A stretch of DNA of 6,144 bases from Cloacimonetes bacterium UBA3900 (GTDB taxonomy: Bacteria; Cloacimonadota; Cloacimonadia; Cloacimonadales; Cloacimonadaceae), in contig DGFM01000018.1 in NCBI GenBank assembly GCA_002391675.1, forward strand, positions 10,244 through 16,387. Reading direction: 5' to 3'. Positions 1-5,637 of this stretch are shown here, piece by piece. How positions within the stretch are numbered: position 1 is the stretch's first letter; each line of letters opens with the position of its first letter. The notes below the pieces were generated by a model that was given only the letters and a program-made list of their open reading frames with translations, was not told the origin of the DNA and did no database searches. The position numbers and the translations under genes are program-made.

Positions 1-4
1 GATT

Positions 5-12
5 GGAAGGAG
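5..12 (+). promoter_or_regulatory. Ribosome binding site of the FeoA-domain gene
   Basis: GGAAGGAG lies 8 nt before the ATG at 21. It decides the start: an in-frame TTG at position 3 would extend the protein by six residues, but it would overlap this purine-rich site and have no site of its own. Confidence 0.75.
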
Positions 13-20
13 TAAAAACA

Positions 21-329
21 ATGCATTCCAATAGAAATAGAAACAGAAACCGTTCACGTCGCTTTGGAGCAAGGCTCTTCTTTGCTCCCAAGCCCTGCCC
101 TTGCGAGAAGGGCGAATGCGTCCCTCTCAAAGACCTGCAAGAAGATCAAAGCGCAGTCATCACCCGAAACGGCAACCTGGCCACCTTGGAGCGTGGCCTC
201 AACCAAGGCATGAAGATCACCATGTTTCGCAACGAAACAAGCGAGCCAAACCTGATCATCGCCGTAGGTGACGCCAGATATGTGCTGGATAGAAGACTGG
301 CTGCCGTGATCATGGTAAGAGTGCTGTAA
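21..329 (+). CDS. FeoA-domain protein with Asn-Arg-rich, Cys-containing N-terminal extension
   Basis: The product is 102 aa. Residues 34-102 read as a FeoA/SH3-like small beta-barrel: a VPLKDL opening, a central GNLATLERGLNQGMKITMFR stretch matching the family's 'leftover-Leu-Gly-hydrophobic-x-Gly' turn, and a closing VLDRRLAAVIMVRVL where FeoA proteins have 'lal....A..I.V'. FeoA proteins are small cytoplasmic partners of the ferrous iron transporter FeoB, and the same fold is the SH3-like domain of DtxR-type regulators. Residues 1-33 are not part of the domain: four Asn-Arg dipeptides (residues 4-11), a basic-aromatic segment, then Cys26, Cys28 and Cys33 in a CxCx4C arrangement that could bind a metal. 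No FeoB is in view. A terminator follows directly, so the gene is either alone or last in an operon entering from the left. The FeoA assignment is by pattern recognition; a role in iron uptake is inferred. Confidence 0.72.
   Translation: MHSNRNRNRNRSRRFGARLFFAPKPCPCEKGECVPLKDLQEDQSAVITRNGNLATLERGLNQGMKITMFRNETSEPNLIIAVGDARYVLDRRLAAVIMVRVL
30..53 (+). repeat. Four in-frame hexamer units encoding (Asn-Arg)4
   Basis: The units are AATAGA, AATAGA, AACAGA and AACCGT, each coding Asn-Arg. The unit length is a multiple of three, so gain or loss of a unit would change protein length without a frameshift. The synonymous differences in the last two units suggest an older or selected repeat rather than a fresh slippage product. 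Confidence 0.8.
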
Positions 330-343
330 CTACATAGATAAAA

Positions 344-386
344 GCCCTGAAGATGCGAAGTATTTCCCGTCTTCAGGGCACTTTTT
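344..386 (+). terminator. Rho-independent terminator after the FeoA-domain gene
   Basis: GCCCTGAAGA (344-353) pairs perfectly with TCTTCAGGGC (370-379), a 10-bp stem with a 16-nt loop. It is followed by AC and five T (382-386), and starts 14 nt after the stop codon. The loop is longer than usual and the T tract is short, but the stem is perfect. The AAAA at 340-343 could make it weakly active in the other direction too. Confidence 0.8.
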
Positions 387-430
387 ATCCGGATTTGGAA
401 TTCTTTCCAGGTTCTGGATTGATTCTTGCA

Positions 431-442
431 TCCCATATGGGA
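431..442. promoter_or_regulatory. 12-bp perfect palindrome upstream of the carboxypeptidase gene; possible operator
   Basis: TCCCATATGGGA is a perfect 12-bp palindrome ending 28 nt before the ATG at 471. It sits between a weak -35-like TTGATT (419-424) and a weak -10-like AACAAT (443-448, spacer 18). If that promoter is real, a dimeric repressor bound here would block it. The symmetry is seen; any regulatory role is inference. Confidence 0.35.
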
Positions 443-460
443 AACAATACCATTATATTT

Positions 461-465
461 AGGAG
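461..465 (+). promoter_or_regulatory. Ribosome binding site of the carboxypeptidase gene
   Basis: AGGAG lies 5 nt before the ATG at 471. That ATG directly begins a classical signal peptide. It is preferred over an upstream in-frame TTG at 426, which would add 15 residues in front of the signal peptide and has no ribosome binding site. Confidence 0.8.
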
Positions 466-470
466 AATCA

Positions 471-2759
471 ATGCGTTTTATCGCCGTTATAACCTTGCTG
501 ATGAGTGTGTTGGCTCTTGGAGCCACACTGCCCACTTGTTACTATACCTACGATCAGATTTCGGATATGTTGGCCGATTATGAGGCCCAGTATCCAACTC
601 TTGCCAAGAGGGTGCTGATCGGCCATTCCCAACAGGACAACCTGCCCATCTACGCCCTGCGCATCACGCGAAACGTGGATCAGGAAGAGTATAAACCCGC
701 CCTCCTCTTCATCGGCCAAGTGCATGCCGAAGAGCTCCTGGGCGTGCAGATCACCATGAGCAACATCGCCGAAATACTGGCCAACAACCAGCAGCTCCCC
801 TACCGTATGTGGCTTTTCCGCCTCGACATCTGGTTTATCCCCACCCTCAATCCCGAAGGGCACAACGTGGTAACCTCCAACCTCGACACCTCTTACCGCA
901 AAAACAAGCGGGATAACAACAACAACGGAATCTTTGATTTTGACCCTCGCGTGGGTTATGACATAGACGGCGTGGACATCAACCGCAACATGAGCTTCAA
1001 CTGGGTGCATGGAGACACGCTTTACGCCCCCACCACCACCTCCACGCCCGAGCTTTTTGATTACTATCGCGGGCCCGCACCCATGAGCGAAAGCGAAGTT
1101 CAGGCGCTGGACAATCTCTGTGAAGAACGCCGCTTTATCTACTCCATCGTCTGGCACTCCTCCCGCACCGGAAACCTGAGCGAGAAGTGCTATTATCCCT
1201 TCAATTGGAAGCAGGTGCGCCCTTCTCCGGATTTGAGCTTCTCTGCCTCCATCGGTGAAGGCTTGGCCGCCACCATCGTCAAAGAAAACGGCAGCGGCAG
1301 CTATGAACCCTCACCCAATCTCAGCCGCAAAGGCGCTACGCACGACTGGATGTATCAGCAATTTGGCACCTTCCAGACGCTGATCGAATGCGGCACCTCA
1401 AACCTGCAGCCGGATAGCACCCTGATGGTAAACACCGTGCAACGCTGCAGCAATGCCACACGCTGGTTGCTCAACCGCGCCATGGACAGCTCCAGTCTGC
1501 CCAGCAACTCCATGCTCACGGGCATTGTTACAGACGCTGCAACAGGCGAGGGCCTGCAAGCCGAGATCATCATTGAAGAGCATCATGCACCCTGGTTCAG
1601 GCCCAGGCTTTCCTATGAAAATGGACGCTTCTACCGCCCCTTGGCCACGGGAAGATACACGCTGAGAGTGCGCAAGCAGGGCTATTTTGACGAAGTGATG
1701 ACCGTGGGTGTAAACAACAGCTCCTGGTCTGAAAGAAACGTACAGCTCACGCCCAGACAGCCCGCCATCATGAGCGGCAAGGTGTTTGATGGCGAGCAGG
1801 ATATCCCCGCTTTGATGGTGATTGGCGACGTCTACGTGGATAGCCTCAGCGTCAGTGGCAACTATGTGTATGAGAGCTTTGAGGGCGAATATTCCGTCAC
1901 CATCCATGCCGAAGGCTACTATCCCTATATCGGCACGGTGGTTTTGAGTCCCGGCACAAACAATTACAACTTCCAGCTCAGCCCCATCAACCTCATCTTT
2001 GAAGAAGATTGGGAAAACGGCCTCAGCGGCTGGGACATCAACGGCCCCTGGGTGCTGCAGGAAGAGCAAAGCGCCTCCGGCCATGCGATTACCGATAGCT
2101 GGGGCGGCAACGGCTTTTATGCCCAAAATTGCGACGTCTGGATTCAGACCCAAAACCCCATCAACCTCCCCATGGGCGGAAGCAGTATGCTCAGCTTTGA
2201 TTCTCACCTCTACACAGAATATGAATACGACCCCGTAAGGGTGCAGATCTCTGCCGATGGCGAAGAATGGACCACGTTGTGGACGGATTCCGGACGCCAG
2301 GACTGGTGGCAACGCATCTACGTAGACCTGTCCGAGTATTCAGGCGATTACTACCTCCGCTTCAGGCTCACCGATCAATCCAACCACGTTGAACTCACAG
2401 ACCCGGGCTGGACTATCGACAACATCCGCATCTTCAGCGGCTCGGCGGTGAGCAACGACGACAGCATCAGCCCCCAGATCGGCTCTTTTGCGCTCTATCC
2501 CAACTCACCCAACCCCTTCAACCCCAGCACCACCATCAGCTTTGCCAACGACAGACCCGCAAGCGTCAAGCTGGAAATCTTCAACATCAAGGGCCAGAAA
2601 GTGCGCACCCTGGTGGACGAAACCCTGAGCGCAGGCACTCACAGAGTAGTTTGGGATGGAACCGACGAACTCGGTCGCAGCGTATCCAGCGGGCTGTATA
2701 TGTATCGCCTCAGTGCACCCGACTTTGTGAAAACACGCAAAATGATGATGCTTAAATAG
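471..2759 (+). CDS. Secreted M14 zinc carboxypeptidase with accessory beta-sandwich domains and type IX sorting tail
   Basis: The product is 762 aa. Residues 1-18 are a signal peptide (MRFIAVITLLMSVLALGA). Residues about 24-335 are a peptidase M14 domain with zinc ligands His85 and Glu88 (HAEE) and His229 (VWHSS), NPEG at 127-130, the substrate-binding Asn171-Arg172 in DINRN, and catalytic Glu306 in TLIECG. Tyr278 is a candidate for the family's mobile Tyr. All key residues are present, so an active exopeptidase removing C-terminal residues is expected. The usual second Arg of the RKxR motif is Lys146, with Arg147 next to it. Residues 148-158 form an Asp/Asn/Gly loop that looks calcium-binding. 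Two carboxypeptidase-regulatory-like domains follow (about 348-427 and 433-505), then a MAM/immune-inhibitor-A-like sandwich (about 507-657). The C-terminal tail (674-762) carries YPNSPNPFNPSTT and a FlgD-like Ig fold ending in KMMMLK. The gene is monocistronic between two terminators and ends with tandem stops TAG-TAA. Substrate specificity cannot be read from the sequence. Confidence 0.93.
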   Translation: MRFIAVITLLMSVLALGATLPTCYYTYDQISDMLADYEAQYPTLAKRVLIGHSQQDNLPIYALRITRNVDQEEYKPALLFIGQVHAEELLGVQITMSNIAEILANNQQLPYRMWLFRLDIWFIPTLNPEGHNVVTSNLDTSYRKNKRDNNNNGIFDFDPRVGYDIDGVDINRNMSFNWVHGDTLYAPTTTSTPELFDYYRGPAPMSESEVQALDNLCEERRFIYSIVWHSSRTGNLSEKCYYPFNWKQVRPSPDLSFSASIGEGLAATIVKENGSGSYEPSPNLSRKGATHDWMYQQFGTFQTLIECGTSNLQPDSTLMVNTVQRCSNATRWLLNRAMDSSSLPSNSMLTGIVTDAATGEGLQAEIIIEEHHAPWFRPRLSYENGRFYRPLATGRYTLRVRKQGYFDEVMTVGVNNSSWSERNVQLTPRQPAIMSGKVFDGEQDIPALMVIGDVYVDSLSVSGNYVYESFEGEYSVTIHAEGYYPYIGTVVLSPGTNNYNFQLSPINLIFEEDWENGLSGWDINGPWVLQEEQSASGHAITDSWGGNGFYAQNCDVWIQTQNPINLPMGGSSMLSFDSHLYTEYEYDPVRVQISADGEEWTTLWTDSGRQDWWQRIYVDLSEYSGDYYLRFRLTDQSNHVELTDPGWTIDNIRIFSGSAVSNDDSISPQIGSFALYPNSPNPFNPSTTISFANDRPASVKLEIFNIKGQKVRTLVDETLSAGTHRVVWDGTDELGRSVSSGLYMYRLSAPDFVKTRKMMMLK

Positions 2760-2774
2760 TAACACTTTCACGGC

Positions 2775-2822
2775 AACCGGCGGCTATCTGCCTGAGGTGG
2801 AGTTAGTTACACAAAGCCGGTT
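2775..2822. repeat. 7-bp inverted repeat in the carboxypeptidase 3' UTR
   Basis: AACCGGC (2775-2781) is complementary to GCCGGTT (2816-2822), with 34 nt between. It lies between the stop codon and the main terminator. It could stabilise the mRNA 3' end, or it may be chance; there is no T tract after it. Nothing else is recognisable in 2763-2857. Confidence 0.3.
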
Positions 2823-2857
2823 CCTACACCTTTCCAAGAGGGCAAAAACCAATAAAC

Positions 2858-2894
2858 AGGAGAGAGCCTCATGGCTCTTTCCTCTTTTTTTTTT
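2858..2894 (+). terminator. Strong rho-independent terminator after the carboxypeptidase gene
   Basis: AGGAGAGAGCC (2858-2868) pairs with GGCTCTTTCCT (2873-2883) in an 11-bp stem with one G-T wobble and a TCAT tetraloop. One C and then ten consecutive T (2885-2894) follow. It ends only 5 nt before the next -35-like box, so it insulates the downstream operon from the carboxypeptidase transcript. Confidence 0.93.
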
Positions 2895-2899
2895 AACCA

Positions 2900-2928
2900 T
2901 TGACAGAATCAGAGCCTTTATTTAGGAT
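2900..2928 (+). promoter_or_regulatory. Sigma-70-type promoter of the comEA-like operon
   Basis: A perfect TTGACA (2900-2905) is followed after exactly 17 nt by TAGGAT (2923-2928), which keeps the key T, A, A and T of a -10 box. Transcription would start near 2935, about 28 nt before the ATG at 2963. It comes directly after a terminator, where a new transcription unit should begin. The TTG of the -35 box also opens the longest reading frame here, but it is more likely promoter than start codon. Confidence 0.6.
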
Positions 2929-2952
2929 GCGATCAATATATTTTGCACCAAT

Positions 2953-2956
2953 GGAG
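2953..2956 (+). promoter_or_regulatory. Ribosome binding site deciding the comEA-like start
   Basis: GGAG lies 6 nt before the ATG at 2963. Other in-frame candidates are at 2900 (inside the -35 box), 2927 (inside the -10 box) and 2951 (ATG overlapping this site, with no site of its own). Confidence 0.6.
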
Positions 2957-2962
2957 CCTCAA

Positions 2963-3637
2963 ATGCGCAACCCTCTTTCTTCGATTCTGACGCCTTCCGA
3001 GCAGAAAGCTCTGCTGTTTCTGCTGGTCTGCTTCTTCGCAGGCTTTTTGCTCAACAAGCTGGGATTCCCGGCTGTCTCACCCTTGGGCGCAAACAAGGAA
3101 CACACTGATCTGCAAAGCTTTGAGGACTCCCTGCAAACTGACGTAGTTCCCATCATAGACATCCGCACCGCCTCCCTGGAAGAGCTCACCCTTTTGCCCG
3201 GCATCGGAGAAAAGCGGGCGGCCGCCATCATTGAACACCGCAACCGGACTCCTTTCCAAAACGTGAATGAGATCATGCTGATCAAGGGCATAGGCGTCAA
3301 AACCTATGAGAAGATGCGGCCCATGCTGCTGGTTTTTGGCAGCGACACACCCATAGACAAGAATGCCAAAGACAGCACCGGCAGCTCCCAAAGCGACAAG
3401 GAAGCCAAAAGCGGCAAGGAAAGCATCAAGAAGGCAGACCTTACCACCATGGTAAACCTCAATAGCGCCACTTTGGAGCAGCTCTGCACCCTCGTGGGCA
3501 TCGGGCCCGCCAAAGCTCAGGCCATCCTGGATTACCGAGCCGAAAATGGCAGCTTCAGCGCCATCGAGGACATCATGAAGGTAAAAGGGATTGGCCCTGC
3601 CACCTTCGCCAAAAACAAGGACAGACTGGAGATCTAA
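2963..3637 (+). CDS. ComEA-like membrane-anchored DNA-binding protein with two helix-hairpin-helix modules
   Basis: The product is 224 aa. A short cytoplasmic N-terminus is followed by one membrane segment at about residues 16-34 (ALLFLLVCFFAGFLL core), with no signal peptidase site, so the rest should face outward as in ComEA. Module 1 (about 64-126) has hairpins LPGIGEKRA (78-86) and IKGIGVKT (107-114). Module 2 (about 163-224) opens with VNLNSATLEQL and has hairpins LVGIGPAKA (177-185) and VKGIGPATF (207-215), a textbook ComEA C-terminal domain. A Lys/Ser/Asp-rich linker (about 127-162) separates them. ComEA binds double-stranded DNA without sequence specificity during natural transformation and passes it to the ComEC channel; known ComEA proteins usually have a single such module. 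It is first in an operon, 17 nt before the next gene. No ComEC or pilus gene is in view, so the role in DNA uptake is inferred from family membership. Confidence 0.88.
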   Translation: MRNPLSSILTPSEQKALLFLLVCFFAGFLLNKLGFPAVSPLGANKEHTDLQSFEDSLQTDVVPIIDIRTASLEELTLLPGIGEKRAAAIIEHRNRTPFQNVNEIMLIKGIGVKTYEKMRPMLLVFGSDTPIDKNAKDSTGSSQSDKEAKSGKESIKKADLTTMVNLNSATLEQLCTLVGIGPAKAQAILDYRAENGSFSAIEDIMKVKGIGPATFAKNKDRLEI

Positions 3638-3654
3638 GCAAAGCCTTCAGAGCC

Positions 3655-5631
3655 ATGCAGCGTGCAAAAACCATTCTCGCAATCCTGATCCTCAGCGCCT
3701 GTTTGACCCCGGCTTTTGGCCAGACCGTTCAGATCGGCGAGGGAAGCCTCATGTACATAGGCCTACCTTTAAGGCCCCGCGTCGATTACAGTTACTCCCA
3801 GCAGATTTATTATGCGTCCGAGATTGGCGGCCCGGGGCTGATCACGGGAATATCCTTCCAATACGACGTCCACAGCAGCGGCTATTATCAAAACAACAGT
3901 CAGATCAGGGTGTGGATGGCCTGCAGCCCGCTCACTGAGCTGACTTCCTGGATGGATCCCGACAGCCTCAGCCTCGTTTTCCAAGGCCAGCTCCCCCAAT
4001 CTGCTTACTCCGGCGGCTTGCCTGGAACGGGATGGATGCACATCGCCCTGGATACGCCTTTCGATTATAACCACCAATCAAACTTAGTGATTGCCATAAA
4101 AGACGATAGCCCCGGCAGAGGGCATATGCAGGACGACTTTTTCTGCACTTCTCATCCCCTCAGCCGCGGCATCACCTGCTCGGCCACAGAAGATTTTGCC
4201 ATCGGAGATTTCCCCACAAATACCACCTACGTGCGCCAGGCCCACGCCAATCTGCGCCTTGATCTGATCAGTACCCAAATGACGCCGATTGCGCCTTTCC
4301 CAGCCCACAATGCCACCAATGTACCGCTGGATACCGCCTTTTCCTGGGTCAGTACTGCGGCCAGTTTTGACTTTTATTTTGGCAACCGGCCCGAGCAGCT
4401 CCAGCTCATCCAGAGCAATCTCAGCCAGCCTGCTTTCAGCTTATCCGAACCCCTGCAGATGCTGCAACGCTACTATTGGCAAGTGGTTGCACATCAAAAC
4501 GGCAACACCTATACCGGTGATGTGTGGAGCTTTTTCACCTGCGGCGAACAGATAGCCCCACCACAAAACTTCCAAGCCTGGCATCAGAATGGCAGCGTTC
4601 ATCTAAGCTGGGAGCCGCCTTTAGTGGGCAACGCAAGCGAATATCTTATCTACAAAGACGGGCTCCTTGCGGCAAACACCGCCCAACTAACCTATACAGA
4701 CAGCGACGTATTCCCCGGTAATACCTACAGTTACCACCTCAAAGCCCGAAATGCGCAAAACCAGCTCTCCGAGCCCACAGCCACTCTGCAGGTCACCATC
4801 CCCTACGTCGATCCCAACTGCATCATCTATCAGGATTTTGAAGCCCTGCCGCTTTGGAACTCCTACATCCCCGGCTGGATAGTCTTAGACCTCGATGGCA
4901 GCCCCACCTGGGAGTGGGAGCAGCACAGCTTTCCGCACGCCGGCGAACCCTGCGGCTGGATGGTGTTTTCACCCGCTTTCACCACGCCGCCCCACGCCTT
5001 TTTGGAGGCTCACAGCGGCATCAAGATGCTGATCTCGCCCGATGCAATCAATCCGCCGGATAACAACTGGCTCATCTCGCCCGCCCTCTTTTTGGGTGTG
5101 AACCCTACCCTGAACTTCTGGGCCCGCTCGCTCACGGATAACTATGGCCTGGAGCGGCTTAAGGTGCTGATCTCCACCGGTAGCGCCGATCCTGACAACT
5201 TCACCGCTTTGCACAGCTCGCCCTGGCTGAACGTGCCCGCCACCTGGACTCATTATGAATACGACCTGGCAGCCTACCAAAACCAGAGCGTAAGATTGGC
5301 CTGGCAAGCGGTGTCCAACGACGCCATGGCCCTCTTTGTGGACGACATCGAGATCAGGGGTACGGGCGGCTATGTGGGTAACAATGATGAACTTGCGCCC
5401 CCAGTCAAGCTCTGCATCTCACCCAATCCCAGCCGCGGCGATTTTACCATCCGGGGCATCAAGGGGCGCTATGAGCTGAAGATTTACGACATCAAAGGCC
5501 GCAAGGTCCATCAGAGTATCCAACACGAGAGCAGCAAACACCAGCATCCGAAGCTGGCCAACGGCATCTACATCGTGCAGATCAGGCAGGCAGACAGCAG
5601 CCACACCGCCAAGCTGGTGATCTGCAAATAA
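3655..5631 (+). CDS. Exported multidomain beta-sandwich protein with type IX sorting tail
   Basis: The product is 658 aa. Residues 1-22 are a signal peptide (cleavage likely AFG|Q); LSAC at 13-16 also fits a lipobox, so lipoprotein processing cannot be excluded. Residues about 24-205 are an unassigned beta-rich region whose opening (SYSQQIYYASEIG..GLITGISFQY) resembles segments found in other FCB secreted proteins. Residues about 209-296 are Ig/FN3-like (PAHNATNVPLDTAFSW...YYWQVVA), and 301-383 a fibronectin type III domain. Residues about 389-570 are a cleaved-adhesin/choice-of-anchor-J sandwich (QDFEALPLW...WLISPAL...VDDIEIRG). Residues 586-658 are a type A type IX sorting domain (SPNPSRGDF ... 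LANGIYIVQI ... KLVICK). No catalytic motif is visible; a surface adhesin or binding protein is the likeliest role. There is no clear ribosome binding site, so translation may be coupled to the gene 17 nt upstream. The next in-frame Met (residue 33) would lose the signal peptide, which supports this start. Confidence 0.85.
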   Translation: MQRAKTILAILILSACLTPAFGQTVQIGEGSLMYIGLPLRPRVDYSYSQQIYYASEIGGPGLITGISFQYDVHSSGYYQNNSQIRVWMACSPLTELTSWMDPDSLSLVFQGQLPQSAYSGGLPGTGWMHIALDTPFDYNHQSNLVIAIKDDSPGRGHMQDDFFCTSHPLSRGITCSATEDFAIGDFPTNTTYVRQAHANLRLDLISTQMTPIAPFPAHNATNVPLDTAFSWVSTAASFDFYFGNRPEQLQLIQSNLSQPAFSLSEPLQMLQRYYWQVVAHQNGNTYTGDVWSFFTCGEQIAPPQNFQAWHQNGSVHLSWEPPLVGNASEYLIYKDGLLAANTAQLTYTDSDVFPGNTYSYHLKARNAQNQLSEPTATLQVTIPYVDPNCIIYQDFEALPLWNSYIPGWIVLDLDGSPTWEWEQHSFPHAGEPCGWMVFSPAFTTPPHAFLEAHSGIKMLISPDAINPPDNNWLISPALFLGVNPTLNFWARSLTDNYGLERLKVLISTGSADPDNFTALHSSPWLNVPATWTHYEYDLAAYQNQSVRLAWQAVSNDAMALFVDDIEIRGTGGYVGNNDELAPPVKLCISPNPSRGDFTIRGIKGRYELKIYDIKGRKVHQSIQHESSKHQHPKLANGIYIVQIRQADSSHTAKLVICK

Positions 5632-5637
5632 GCGCCC

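Noticed and set aside
3..20. TTG at position 3 as start of the FeoA-domain gene
   Set aside because: It would place the clear GGAAGGAG site inside the coding region, and the ATG at 21 is ideally spaced from that site.
395..459. Promoter for the carboxypeptidase gene (TTGATT-N18-AACAAT, or TATATT at 454-459)
   Set aside because: A promoter must exist after the terminator at 344-386, but each candidate matches only about four of six bases per box or has bad spacing, so I do not list one as a feature.
468..1157. Minus-strand open frame opposite the M14 catalytic domain
   Set aside because: Low-complexity Gly/Val/His-rich translation, opposite conserved catalytic residues on the + strand; no start signal.
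1398..2312. Long open frame on the minus strand (304 codons) opposite the carboxypeptidase gene
   Set aside because: The translation is rich in Ala, Gly, Val and His with no recognisable domain. The + strand carries a continuous M14 and beta-sandwich protein with intact motifs. It is a codon-bias shadow.
2795..2831. Alternative stem AGGTG/CACCT that would compete with the 2775-2822 inverted repeat, as in an attenuator
   Set aside because: It has only 5 bp, lies after a stop codon rather than before a gene, and has no leader peptide or T tract of its own.
3628..3631. GGAG as ribosome binding site for the 658-aa protein
   Set aside because: It lies 23 nt before the ATG at 3655, too far to act directly; translational coupling is the better explanation.
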